From NCBI GenBank assembly GCA_021292165.1, contig CM037876.1, positions 317,406,776 through 317,470,775 on the forward strand: a stretch of DNA of 64,000 nt, given 5' to 3'. The notes below the pieces were generated by a model. It had not been told where the DNA came from and did not search any database. It saw only the letters and a list, made by a program, of their open reading frames with translations. Position numbers and translations under genes: made by a program. Shown one piece after another: positions 10,794 to 21,073 of this stretch. Position 1 is the first letter of the stretch; every line of letters starts with the position of its first letter. This stretch comes from Shinisaurus crocodilurus. Lineage: Eukaryota; Chordata; Lepidosauria; Squamata; Shinisauridae.

Positions 10794-12220
10794 ATTAGCT
10801 TTATTATGGCAATGCAAACCAGCGCAGCCGGCTTTAAAGTACCAAAAATTAAGTGCATTGTAGAGATCAATAACAAAAGAAACAAGCGTAGTTAGAATGC
10901 TAAGCAGTCCATTAACCTCCTCCCTTCCAAACTCAAATCATCAAAAACCCCACCTTTAAGGTGGTTCCTGTTGCTCCAGAACCAACCACTTAGAAAGTCT
11001 TACACTCCTTCATTCATCTCCCCTTCTCCGTTGATGCCTCACCCTGGGATCAGTCACGCCCATCCCTGCCCTCCGGCTCTCCTCATCAGGTATGCTCTGT
11101 GGTAGCTTCCTATGGTATCTGAGAGGCTAATTGACTCTCTTCTACCTCCCTGCTCATCCCTAGTTCTACTGTCCTTGGCATTTCAGCTGCGAGTTCCACC
11201 ACCTCCTCCTCATCTGAATCAGAATCTCTTCCCATAGCCCTTGAAGGCTCTTCTGCAGCAACAGTGGGCCCGATTCCTACAGAGGACTAGAGATCTATAA
11301 CACCGTGACAACAGTGCAGGTCAGAGACTGCAAGAACAAAGTGTTGCAATCGAAACCTCAGAATGTGAGCTTTCATTTAAAATAATATAGCAAACCTCCT
11401 AGCCCTTGTGGCTTCTCGGGAACAAAACAGATGGACCCAGTTCACTGAATAAGCCACATGTTTTGTGGGTAATTCTGGTTTGTGTTGCCCTGAGCCAATC
11501 ACAAACACACACCAGCTGATTTTAAGCCTTTTGGAAGAGTCCAGTAGAAAAAGAATCAGCAAGGTAAGGAGAAAAACAGTGTGAGACAGCACCAGAAATA
11601 TTAAACCAAATCTAAAGACAGATCTACTGCCCCAAGAAATTCAAATGCAACTGGAAATAATAAATAAAATAGATTGTTACGGTCAATCTGGATAGGAGGA
11701 ATTGTGTTGTGTTCAGTTTGCTCTCTCTTTTTTCCTCCGCTTTGTTCATTAATTATGAACAATGTACTGAAGATTTCCATAACAAACATTAAAGAGTTCT
11801 AAGACACCCACAAGTGAAGAATTGCGGGCAATCTTCTGAACAGGGATCAAGTTAACATCTTTCTCATTCAAGAAATGTACAACCACGGAATGTGGTCCAG
11901 ATGCTTACCTTTCCATCTGGACTAAATATGAAGAAACATTTCCATAATCACCATCTTCAAGGATGTTTATTATGGTTCACAAACTACAATGAAATACATT
12001 TAAGCATTAAAAAAAAAGAAAATCCGGAAAACAGATGAGAAGCTTCTGGAGAATATGTTTAAACAATCTATATACCTGGTCTTGGTTTGCAATTAAAGGG
12101 AGGAGAAATAATGTGGTTGGTTGGCCGGCTGGTTTTATACAATGCCTTTCTACCAAGGAAATGGCACTCATGGCAGCTGACAATAATTTGTACAGTAATT
12201 ATTCGTACAAGAAGAATTGC
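10794..12220. other. No gene recognised
   Basis: Mostly unique sequence. Part of 12110-12170 (ATGCCTTTCTACCAAGG) resembles the inverse of an L2 tail. No coding domain seen. Confidence 0.45.
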
Positions 12221-12224
12221 AGAT

Positions 12225-12345
12225 CAATAAAGTGGAGATCTCATGGCAGAAGCGGGTGCCAGGTGAGCATTCTTGGGGAGGGCATTCCATAAATGGGGTG
12301 CCATGACTGAGAGGGCCTTCTTTAACCTCCAGTGGCAGGGTGATC
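12225..12345. mobile_element. L2-like dispersed fragment
   Basis: GGGAGGGCATTCCATAAATG, GGGGTGCCATGACTGAGAGG and GGCCTTCTTTAACCTCC belong to the same dispersed family as the segment at 17955-18050. That segment is followed by an L2-style A/T tail. Confidence 0.45.
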
Positions 12346-12394
12346 CAGAAGAGAGACTCGGGTGATGAACACAGTGCCAAATCAAGCAGAATCG

Positions 12395-12485
12395 CGTGGT
12401 AGGTACTTTAGGGAGGTGCCCAAGGATCTCGGGGTTGTGCTGGATAGCTCAATAAAAACGCCACCCCAGTGTGCAGCTGCTGTGA
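12395..12485 (+). pseudogene. Reverse transcriptase fragment of a CR1/L2-like LINE
   Basis: The frame reads KDLGVVLDSS followed by QCAAAVKKA. This matches the segment reading [10 protein letters not shown] then AAKKANAIL in the CR1 copy at 57576-58247. It is a different lineage from the CR1 copies here and only about 30 residues survive. Confidence 0.55.
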
Positions 12486-12489
12486 AAAA

Positions 12490-13690
12490 GGCCATTCCTT
12501 TCCATCTTGGGAGTAAAGTTACTGCTTTGGGAGACGGCAGTCAGGCATTCGAACAACATGACCGGTCCACTGAAGTTGGTGTTGAAGGATCATTTTTTCA
12601 ACGCTAGTAGTCTTTGCTTCTTCCAGTACACTGACATTTGTTCGCCTGTCTTCCCAAGTAATTCGCAGGATTTTCCGGAGGCAACGTTGATGAAACCTTT
12701 CAAGGAGGTGGAAGTGACGTTTATAGATAGTCCATGTTTCGCAGGCATACAATAAAGTTGGTAATACAATGGCTTCATAAACCAGTGTTTTGGTCTTCTT
12801 ACAAATATCCCGATCCTCGAACACTCTATGTTTCATTCGAGAAAATGCGGCACTTGCGGAGCTCAAACGATGCTGGATTTCACTGTCGATGTTAGCTGTA
12901 ACAGAAAGATAGCTGCCAAGATAGAGAAAATGATCGACATTTTCCAGTATTGTCCCGCCAAGCTGGATAGATGGCATCACCAAAGGGTTAGCTTGCACTT
13001 GCTGATGAAGCACTTTGGTTTTTTTTGATGTTAAGTGAGAGACCAAGTTTTTTGTATGCTTCTGCAAAAGCATTGAGGATAGTTTGGAGATCATCCTCTG
13101 AATGTGCGGAGACCACATTATCATCAGCATACTGAAGTTCCACAACGGAGGTTGTAATTACCTTACTTTTTGCTTTCAGCCTGCTGAGATTAAAAAGTTT
13201 TCCATCTGTTCGATATATAATTCCCACACCAGTGGGAAGTTTCCCCTTGACAAGATGTAAAACCATGGCGATGAAAATGGCAAATAATGTTGGGGCAATA
13301 ACACATCCCTGTTTAACACCTGATCCCACTTTAAATGGAGCACCATGAGAGCCGTTGTTGTCCAAAACCATTGCCGTCATGTTGTCATGGAGAAGTCGCA
13401 AGATATTCACAAATTTATTGGGGCATCCAATTTTCATAAGGATAGTCCAGAGAGCTGTACGGTCTACAGTATCAAAGGCCTTAGCCAAATCGATAAATGC
13501 CATATAAGGGGGTTGATTTTGCTCCCGGCATTTTTCTTAGAGCTGACGTGCAGTAAAAATCATGTCTACTGTCCCTCTAGAGGGGCGGAAACCATATTGA
13601 GTTTCAGGGAGGATCTCTTCTGAAATAGATAGAAGACAGTTTGCGAGAATCCTAGCAAATATTTTACCTGCGGTTGCTAAGAGAGAAATG
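12490..13690 (-). pseudogene. Zinc-finger-tailed LINE, reverse transcriptase fragment
   Basis: On the minus strand the frames read KIFARIL and FRPSRG (about 13690-13540), AFIDLAKAFD and KQGCVIAPTLF (about 13503-13290), the catalytic YADD (near 13128), and thumb sequence LPTLLYACETW and WTGHVVRMPD down to about 12545. These are reverse transcriptase blocks of a non-LTR retrotransposon distinct from the window's CR1. Frameshifts separate the blocks, the 5' part is missing, and the 3' end is cut where the sequence switches to unrelated DNA near 12500. The C-terminal finger absent here is present in the copies at 19006 and 21755. Clade is unassigned; I-superfamily lineages are one possibility. 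Confidence 0.8.
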
Positions 13691-13850
13691 CTACCTCCAG
13701 TATCAGAGGCAGTACGTCTGTGTACCCCAGTTGCTGGGGAACATAGGCAAGAGGGTGCTACTGCACTCATATCCTGCTTGTGGGTTTCCCACGGGCATCT
13801 AGTTGGCCGCTGTGTGAAAGGCTCTTCTTCTGTTCTTATTATGAACTGTA
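13690..13850 (+). repeat. Unclassified dispersed repeat
   Basis: CAGTTGCTGGGGAACATAGG, CTCATATCCTGCTTGTGGG and TCTAGTTGGCCGCTGTGTG recur in squamate genomes as a dispersed repeat, from memory. An inverted relative lies at 53940-54130, and GGTCTGATCCAGCAAGG near 34650 is probably from the same family. Confidence 0.5.
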
Positions 13851-14100
13851 TGCAAATCACCGCCAGAAGCTTCGTATTAAATAATCTTCCCTAATCATTT
13901 ATTTGCATTACAAAATTAGACTGGCTTAACAGTCATTCCCTACAGAACTCTTGTGTGAGGAGGCCTAGGAATCCCCTAACAAACAATTCTCAGCACCAAT
14001 TCTCAGCCCTCACCAAATTACAGTTCCCAGGTTCCTTTGGCAGAAGTTATAACAGTTAAATTGGAGTACATCTAATATAAGTGTGTAGTGTAGACGTACT

Positions 14101-14162
14101 CTAACACACTCCTGGACATGCACATATGCGCGCGCACACACACATATGCATACACACACACA
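14101..14162. repeat. (CA)n-rich microsatellite
   Basis: Interrupted CA runs with GCGC and ATATG units. Confidence 0.7.
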
Positions 14163-14229
14163 AGTTAGTCAACAAATCAGGATCTGAAACCATGGTTTGG
14201 TTTCCTGGCTTGTTCTCACTACGTAACTG

Positions 14230-14389
14230 GAGGGCCAGTGTGGCGTAGTGGTGAGAGTGTTGGACTGGGACTCGGGAGATCCAGGTTCTAGTCCCCACTC
14301 AGCCGTGAAACTCACTGGGTGACTTTGGACCAGTCATGGACTCTCAGCCTAGCCTACCTCACAGGGTTGTTGTGAGGATAAAATGGAGA
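14230..14389 (+). mobile_element. tRNA-derived SINE, 5' part (split)
   Basis: Same family as 1626-1874: GGCGTAGTGGTGAGAG A-box region, GGTTCTAGTCCCC B-box region, then TTGTTGTGAGGATAAAATGG. The SINE is interrupted here by a minus-strand CR1 and resumes at 15277 with the missing GGAGGAGGATTATG segment and tail. Confidence 0.85.
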
Positions 14390-15276
14390 ATAGAATCATA
14401 GAAAAGTAGAGTTGGAAGGGGCCTACAAGGCCATCGAGTCCAACCCCCTGCCAATGCAGGAATCCAGGTCAAAGTATCCCTGACAGATGGCTGTCCAGCT
14501 GCACCTTGAATGCCTCCAGATTGGGAGGGCCCACCGCCTCCCTAGGTAGTTGGTTCCATTGTCCTATTGCTCTGACAGTCAGGACATTTTTCCTGATGTT
14601 TAGGTAGAATCTGGGTTCCTGTAACTTGAGCCCATTATTCCGTGTCCTGCAAACTGGGATGATCGAGAAGAGATCCTGGCCCTCCTCTGTGTGACAACCC
14701 TTCAAGTACTGGAAGAGTGCGATCATATCTCCCCTCAGTCTCCTCTTCTGAAGGCTAAACATGCCCAGTTCTTTCAGTCTCTCCTCATAGGGCCTTGTTC
14801 CCAGCCCCTTTATCATCCTTGTTGCCCTCCTCTGAACCCTCTCCAGTCTGTCTACGTCCTTCTTAAAAGTGTGGTGCCCAGAACTGGATGCAGTACTCAA
14901 GATGAGGCCTGACCAGTGCCGAGTAAAGGGGAATTATCACTTCACGTGATTTGGAAGCTATACAGTAATACCCTGGATTGCAAGTAACTTGGTCTGAGAG
15001 AAAAAATTTAAAAATTTTGACTTGATAAACAAGCAAGGTCTTGCAAGACAGTACGTAGGGATGTAACCGCTCGCCTTGAGTGGGTGTAGCGGGCCGAAAT
15101 CGGCCCCACTCACACCCGCCAGAGACTCGCTTTAATATAAGAGTGTTTTGGATTACAAGCACAGTTCCGGAACGAATTATGCTTGCAATCCAAGGTATTA
15201 CTGTACTTCTATTAATGCAGCCCAAAATAGCATTTGCCTTCTTTGCAGCCACATCGCATTGCTGGCTCATATTCAG
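14390..15276 (-). pseudogene. CR1 LINE 3' fragment inserted in a SINE
   Basis: On the minus strand it encodes the CR1 C-terminal segment (for example [20 protein letters not shown] and [10 protein letters not shown]) and ends in the usual 3' tail at 14390. It is 5'-truncated at about 15276 and is itself split by a mariner-like MITE at 14963-15203. Removing that MITE leaves GCTATACTTCTATT, the sequence found uninterrupted in the CR1 at 59829-59842. Confidence 0.88.
14963..15203. mobile_element. Tc1/mariner-like MITE, copy 1
   Basis: Terminal inverted repeats CAGTAATACC and GGTATTACTG lie between TA dinucleotides at 14961-14962 and 15204-15205, the mariner target duplication. The empty site is confirmed by uninterrupted CR1 copies in this window. 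A 241-bp non-coding element; a second copy is at 24263-24514. Confidence 0.9.
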
Positions 15277-15360
15277 AAGAGGAGGAGGATTATGTAAGCC
15301 ACCTTGGGTTCCTTGAAGGAAAAAAGGTGGGGGTATAAGAAATAAATAAATAAATAAATA
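15277..15360 (+). mobile_element. tRNA-derived SINE, 3' part (split)
   Basis: GGAGGAGGATTATGTAAGCC, CCTTGGGTTCCTTGAAGG and a terminal AAATAAATAAATA match the 3' end of the SINE at 1626-1874. Confidence 0.85.
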
Positions 15361-15469
15361 GTTAGAGTTTAAGCAAAGCACAGCTGGTCTTCTTAGAGCA
15401 TCATGGGGAACTGTGGTATGTTTGGAATGAAAGCAAAAGTTTCCAATCTCCTCGTGGTCATGAAAGAGG

Positions 15470-15910
15470 AGGGGGCGGAGCCAGGGGCGGAGCAGCCTCC
15501 CACGGGCCCTTGGCATCGTGCTGCCAAAGGACCCCCCCCCACTTACTCATCACCCACCGGCCCCAGCCCACCCTCTGCCACCGCCACCAGCCAGCAAGAT
15601 AGCCTGCCTGCCTGCCTTCCTTTTTCTTTGGCTGCTCCAGTCCTCCTCTTCTTCCGGGCCCCCCTCCTCCTACCCAGGCCAGCCCCACTGGCAAAAGGAA
15701 GCACCTGCACCTTTGCTAGCGGGGCTGGCCAGGCGAGGAGATGGAGAGAGGAGGAGAATCCACCCCCGCAGCAGCAGCAGCAGCAGCAGGGTCAGGGCTG
15801 GGCATGGATGGATGGGCCCTGTTGAGCCCCCCATGGGCCCTTGCAGCTGCTTGCCTGTGCCCGCCCCCCTGATGCCAGGCTTGGGAGGGGTGAACCTGTG
15901 CGCCTGAGGT
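15470..15910. other. GC-rich low-complexity block
   Basis: C-rich and CAG-rich DNA with a (CAG)n run near 15768-15790. It could be part of a GC-rich transposon like those at 18484 and 28214, but I see no clear termini. The long frames on both strands are a result of the low stop-codon density. Confidence 0.4.
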
Positions 15911-16500
15911 AAGCTCATTATGCCTGTGCTGGACCACAGAGTTACAACTGCAGCAACCCGTCTCTGAAACGCAGTCATTTTTCATCTACTACTCATTTAA
16001 GCTTATTCAATATAATCTGCAACTTAACAAACTCCTCCACAAGCCTCTGTGAAGCTGTAAGATTCCATCCTGCTGAGATGCTTGGAAGTCAGATGCTGTC
16101 AGATGTGTCCGTGCCAGCCGGTCCCTTCTTTCAAACTTTGTTTGTCCTCAAGAAGGATGGGGGGGGGGGTTGTTTGAACTGGGGAGGTTTTGAGAAGCCA
16201 CCGAGGACGGGGGGGGAAAAGAGCGGCTCGTTCTCCTATTCAAATGGACACAGTGCACAAGTGTCGCCTTGCACAATATCAGATTCCGATCTCAGCCAGG
16301 TTATTGCAACAGTCAGTCAAATGGAGGCTGAGTTAAGGTGACTGACTGTCTAGCGGGGTGGGGAACACAGCCAGGACAATCTTTAGAAATATTTTATTTT
16401 TATTTTATTTGCTCTCAGGCCGTTGCTGGAAAAGCAAAGAGCAAAGTCTCAGATACTTCCCAACTGTCCGTTGTTGTTTTTTTCTTCGTTGTATTCCTCA
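15911..16500. other. No gene recognised
   Basis: Unique-looking sequence with a G-run near 16159 and an ATTTTATTTTTATTTTATTT stretch near 16390. Confidence 0.4.
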
Positions 16501-16925
16501 GATCTGGGATGCTGAACCTCTTGTGGCCTGAGGGCTGAATCCAGCTTCCAGGAAGCTCAGAGGGGGCATTCCAGTTGTGGGCGGGGGGTCAAAGACAAGG
16601 TGGGTGGGGCCGAGAGTAAAAGGGGCAGAGGCCGAATACCGGCGGAAAACACCTCAAATGCCAGCATGGTTTAGCTTAAAGCTCCTATTGCCAGGAACTG
16701 CACCTTAGGAGGAGGCATTTCAACCTTTCCGAACGGCGTGGGGAAACCGTGCCAAAGCTGGAAAACCACCACACGACTGGTGGTTGGAGGAAAGCGGGGG
16801 TGGCCAGGGAAGGGAGGCGTGGCTGCCTGGGAGACCCCCAGAAGGCTGGCCTTTGGCGCTGGGCCTGCGGCTCCTCGCCTCTGCCTGAGATGAGTCCCAC
16901 AGGCCAGGACTCCCCAGAATTGGCA
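16501..16925 (+). mobile_element. hAT-like element, GAACCTCTTGTGG family, truncated
   Basis: TGAACCTCTTGTGGCCTGAG at the left matches a hAT terminus. The interior segment TAGCTTAAAGCTCC ... ACCTTAGGAG is shared with the copies at 26514-27540 and 49136-49415. The right end is diverged and no duplication was found. Confidence 0.6.
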
Positions 16926-17029
16926 GACTCTGTCCCTGGCCACACCCACAGTCTCGCTCTGAGCCCCGCCCCCTGGCTCACAGGGCTCCGCCCCCCCCAG
17001 GCTCCACCCAGGTACCAGATTTTTTTTTT

Positions 17030-17820
17030 ATTAATTCATTTATTTAAATAAAATAAGTTCAAGGACAGTGAAGCTGCAGGCGTGTAACTGCTCGGTAAAG
17101 CCAAGGTCATAGAGGGGGCCCCCAGGCCATAGTGGCTTTCCTAAGTTTGATGCTCGCATGCATTGTACTGGCAAACCAAAGTCCATTTGGGACCGAGAAG
17201 TTAGAAAAACTGTTAGGAGGCAAAAGTTGTTTGCCACTTAGAACTGTGCGCCAGGTCATGGTAAGAGGAACTGGATAGGAAGCGGCTGTGGGTTTTGCCC
17301 TATAAGGAAAGACACAGAAACACCACAAGGTACAATTCAGAAATCTGGGGGATATTCTTTCGAATGAAAAACAGGGAACTAGACGTCAGTACATCCCTCA
17401 GAAAAGGTGTAGCCCTAAAAGGATGGGGAAAAGTCTTCAAGAGAGCTGGAACACCGGCGCTGAGAGGAACCCATCAGCCAGCTTAAAATATTAAAGGTTT
17501 CCATATATAGCATGAATTTTAGAATATCTGGCAAAGAAAGCGAGTATAAAATTGCTTTCTGACCTTGCATTAGCTTCGGGGTCTGCTTCCATAATCAAGG
17601 AGACAGGTTTCCACAGCCCGGGATTCTTGAGGGAAGTAGCCCTTTGCCAGTAAATTTTTGTAAGTGTGTATTATTCTTTCTTTTATCTTTGTATTAAGGG
17701 TATATGGTAGTGTGTTAGTGGGACGTTGTCTTTTACAACGAATAGAAGCAGCAAACTGTACTCTTCTGTCCGGTTGACTAATTGCGGTTCAGCATTTTTC
17801 AGTGCCAAAGACAAGCCACT
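17030..17820. other. No gene recognised
   Basis: AT-moderate unique sequence. The part at 17400-17640 has no repeat signature. No coding domain. Confidence 0.4.
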
Positions 17821-17828
17821 TTCTAGAG

Positions 17829-17950
17829 CAGGGCTCTCCAACCTTGGTCCTTGGGACCCCAGATGTTCCTGGCCTACAGCTCCCAGCATACCCAGCCAGC
17901 ATGGCTAATGGCAAGGGATTCTGGGAGCTGTAGTCCAGCAACATCTTCAC
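17829..17950. mobile_element. Palindromic MITE P1-related, degenerate
   Basis: The left arm CAGGGCTCTCCAACC is flanked by TTCTAGAG. The right arm diverges after TGGGAGCTGTAG. It is closest to the subfamily at 45232-45367. Confidence 0.65.
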
Positions 17951-17954
17951 CTGG

Positions 17955-18165
17955 CACCGGAAAGAATACAAAGGTAGGCGCCAGGCGAACCTCTTTGGGG
18001 AGCTCATTCCATAACCGGGGTGCCACAGCAGAAAAGGCCCTGGAATTGGTTTAATAATGTATTTTAAATGTGATTTTAATATTTATGTCCGAACCATTTA
18101 GGGATTTTATTATATTAAATGGTATGGAAGTATAACAAATAAATAAATAAATAAATAAATATCCT
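17955..18165. mobile_element. L2-like 3' fragment
   Basis: GGGGAGCTCATTCCATAACC and GCCACAGCAGAAAAGGCCC recur at 12225-12345. They are followed by T-rich sequence and an (AAAT)n tail, as at an L2 3' end. Confidence 0.5.
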
Positions 18166-18224
18166 GCTTCCCCAACCCCGAAATTCTCATGTATAGACAA
18201 GCACTACCCTGCTGATGCTTGGAA

Positions 18225-18475
18225 TTTCTTCCTACCACAGAAAGGGCCAAAATGTACCTGAAATTAACTGTGACAAGAGGTCCACCACTCCAGACGCCGC
18301 CCAACTCACCCGCCGGAGCATTCCTTTCCCAGCATCTGATTCATTTGAAGCTGTTTGCCAGCTGTCGCCAAAATTTTATGAGGAAATTAGCCATTTGAAT
18401 GGCTGTACATCTGCTGAGAGATTAAAAGAAGCGGCCTGGTATATTCTCAGGCTGCATCAATTCTTCCAGACTCGG
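18225..18475. promoter_or_regulatory. Candidate conserved non-coding element
   Basis: Repeat-free sequence with even composition and motifs such as CATTTGAAGCTGTTTGCC, AATTAGCCATTTGAATGG and an E-box-like CAGCTG. The hAT element at 18484 is inserted at its right edge. Judged by texture only. Confidence 0.25.
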
Positions 18476-18483
18476 CAGAGGAG

Positions 18484-19568
18484 CAGGACCGGTGCAGGGC
18501 AGTTTGGCGCCCCAGGCGAAAAAATATTTAGCGCCCCCCCCTCTCCAAAGCAGGAAAAAAAAAAAAAAACCTGCGCCGCCACCACCAACCTACCTTCCCA
18601 CCCGCCCTGGCTGCGGCGGCGGCGGCGGCGGCGGCTGCTGCTGCTGCCTCCTCCTCCTCCTCCTGAAGCGACGGGACCCCCGCGCTGTTTTTTGCCGGGG
18701 GGGGGGGAACCATGGCAACAGGGCTGTTTAAGCCCTTCTGCCCTGGTTCCTCCCGCCAAAACAACGCAGGCGGGGCTCCGGAAGCGACGCGACGAAGGTA
18801 GGTGACGCGGGGGGTTGGGGGGGTGACGGGGGGGTGGCGATGGCGGTGGGAGGCGCAGCGGCAGCGAGCGGGTGGGTGGGGGGAGGCGCAGCGGCGAGCG
18901 AGCGAGCGGGCAGGCGGGGGGGCGCGGCGGCGGCGGCAGGCAGGAGGGTGGGGAGGCGGAGGCCTGGCAGGGGCGGCGCAGCGGCGGCGAAGAGGAGCGC
19001 AGCGGGTCAGTGTACTGGAAGAAGCAAAGACTACTAGCATTGAAAAAATGATCCTTCAACGCCAACTTCAGTGGACCGGTCATGTTGTTCGAATGCCTGA
19101 CTGCCGTCTCCCAAAGCAGTTACTTTACTCCCAACTCAAGGATGGAAAGCGGAATATCGGTGGTCAATATAAGAGGTTTAAAGATGTTCATAAGGCTAAT
19201 CTAAAAAAATGCAATATAAACATCGAAAACTGGGAAGCTCTGGCCCATGAACGATCTAAATGGAGGTTGGCCTTTCACAAAGGTTCCATGGACTTTGAAG
19301 AAGCCCGAGTGCAGGGTGAAAGGGAGAAACGTGCTAAGCGAAAAGCACGTCAAATGAATCCTTTACAGGACCATCTTCTATCTGGTAACCTGTGTCCTCA
19401 CTGTGGGAAGCTGTGTGGATCTAGAATTGGCCTCCACAGTCACTTACGGACCCATCGCTAGAGTCTACACAATCTTCTTTAGAATTTCCTCCTTTTATCC
19501 CGGAAGACAATCTTACTCGGTCACGAGTGATCGCCTGATGATGATGATGATGATGAGCGCCGGCCCTG
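18484..19568 (-). mobile_element. GC-rich hAT element (family A) with nested LINE
   Basis: Starts CAGGACCGGTGCAGGGCAG and ends GCGCCGGCCCTG. The 8-bp duplication CAGAGGAG is exact at 18476-18483 and 19569-19576. It contains GGC/GCC-rich arrays and a hairpin around CAACAGGGCTGTTTAAGCCC. Its long open frames are GC artefacts. A zinc-finger LINE is inserted at 19006-19555, close to the right end. Compared with the copy at 43028-43639, about 57 bp of the terminal region are missing at the LINE junction. Strand is set by taking the CAGGGCCGG end as 5'. Confidence 0.88.
19006..19555 (+). pseudogene. Zinc-finger-tailed LINE, 3' end, copy b
   Basis: A 5'-truncated copy whose frame is open to the natural stop at 19459-19461. 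It begins VSVLEEAKTT and passes through GHVVRMPDCRLPKQ and the basic REKRAKRKARQ. It ends in a C2H2-type finger, CPHCGKLCGSRIGLHSHLRT. The 3' untranslated part is about 90 bp with a (GAT)n tail. Over the shared region it differs from copy c (21755-22230) at only about five positions, so this family was active recently. The finger probably binds nucleic acid during target-primed reverse transcription; that role is inferred. Confidence 0.88.
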
Positions 19569-19599
19569 CAGAGGAGCAGGAATATAAAGGCAGAAATCA

Positions 19600-19832
19600 G
19601 TCTGCCACGCAGTTCTGCCAAAAAATATGGTGCTGTTAATTTGATGGAGCACAGCCCCTTGCGTCGGCTGCCTGGTGGTGGGCACATGGCTGGCAAAGCC
19701 GGCCATCCAGGAAGGGGCCGGAACCAGACTCAGCTGCGGATCAACTGCGCCACTCGGCTGTGCAGTCTGAGAGCATGCCGCACATTAATTTCTCTGGGAT
19801 ATTCAGTCTGGGGGTGGGGGGAGAACCGAGAG
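19600..19832. other. No feature recognised
   Basis: Unique-looking sequence between the hAT element and a MITE. Confidence 0.35.
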
Positions 19833-19926
19833 CAGTGTTCTCCAACCTTGGGTTTCCAGATGTTTTTGGCCTACAACTCCCAGCATGCTTTTGGCCTACA
19901 ACAACTCCCAAGGTTGGAGAATACTG
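19833..19926. mobile_element. Palindromic MITE P1, internally deleted
   Basis: Both ends are present (CAGTGTTCTCC and GGAGAATACTG) but the right arm is mostly missing. The right flank is CTCTAGAC; the left flank does not match it. Confidence 0.7.
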
Positions 19927-20178
19927 CTCTAGACATTTCCTTGGTCATTTCCGGGTTGCGGTGGCGCCTTCAGAAGGCAAAATCTCTGATATGGCACAAA
20001 CTGGGAGGAGCCATCAGGGTGGGCATTGAAGGTAAAAGGCTTGAGCTGTGAACCAGCGAATTCTTCGTTCAAATCTCCGCCAGCCATGGATTTAGTGGGT
20101 GGCCTTTGCCGGGACAGTGGCAGCGGGGGATCTACACTAGGGATCGTTACTGGCATTGTAGTGCTTAACTCACTAGCG

Positions 20179-20315
20179 CAGTGTTCTCCAACCTTGGGTC
20201 CCCAGATGTTTTTGGCCTACAGCTCCCAGCATGCCCCAGCCAGCTACGCTGGCTGGGGCATGCTGGGAGCTGTAGGCCAAAAACATCTGGGGTCCTAAGG
20301 TTGGAGAGAACACTG
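20179..20315. mobile_element. Palindromic MITE P1, copy 6
   Basis: Full palindrome with ends CAGTGTTCTCC and GAGAACACTG. Left flank CACTAGCG; the near-match GACTAGCG follows 3 bp after the right end, consistent with a duplication plus a small CTG duplication. Confidence 0.82.
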
Positions 20316-20612
20316 CTGGACTAGCGTGTCGCATGACCCTCACCCCATACTGACCTCCTCCTCGCGCTATTTCTGCCATTACATGCTGGATTTCTTCAGA
20401 CCAGTTATATATCACACTGTTTGCATATCTTGTGTTTTTTTCTGAGATACGCATTCCAGTGCGTGCTAAACTTGCAGTACTGTTGGGGGGGGGGGAGGAG
20501 TGGAGCTGCAAGAGGAAGTGTCATATAGCGCTTCTTCTTTTTTTAGCAGTATTTGCTAATGCGCAGGTGCGAATCTGCTGCGATTAGCACACAACTCTCC
20601 CGTCGCTTCACG

Positions 20613-20954
20613 TCGCACTCTTCCAGTATTTGAAGGGATGTCACACAGAGGAGGGCAAAGATCTCTTCTCGATCATCCCAGTTTGCAGGACACGGAATAA
20701 TGGGCTCAAGTTACGGGAACCTAGATTCCACCTAAACATCAGGAAAAATTTCCTGACTGTCAGAGCAATAAGACAATGGAACCAACTACCTAGGGAGGTG
20801 GTGGGCTCTCCCAATCTGGAGGCATTCAAGGTGCAGCTGGACAGACATCTGTTGGGGATGCTTTGACCTGGATTCCTGCATTGAGCAGGGGGTTGGACTC
20901 GATGGCCTTGTAGGCCCCTTCCAACTCTACTTTTCTATGATTCTATGATTCTAA
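20613..20954 (+). pseudogene. CR1 3' fragment
   Basis: Encodes the CR1 C-terminus ([31 protein letters not shown]) and then the 3' tail with TTCTATGATTCTATGATTCT. 5'-truncated within the last coding segment. Confidence 0.9.
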
Positions 20955-20959
20955 GACAG

Positions 20960-21041
20960 CAGCGGCTCTGAGAAGGGGGGGATCAGCCCAATCAGCCTTC
21001 AGTTGCTTTCCTGGCCCCCTCGCCATCCCCCCCCTCCCTGC

Positions 21042-21073
<32 letters not shown>

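Noticed and set aside
14101..14162. Z-DNA regulatory site from alternating CG/CA sequence
   Set aside because: Ordinary interrupted CA microsatellite; nothing else supports a regulatory role.
18457..19083. Long open frames (around 200 codons on each strand) in GC-rich DNA as genes
   Set aside because: They are translations of GCC/GGC arrays inside a hAT element with an exact 8-bp duplication. Stops are rare there on both strands.
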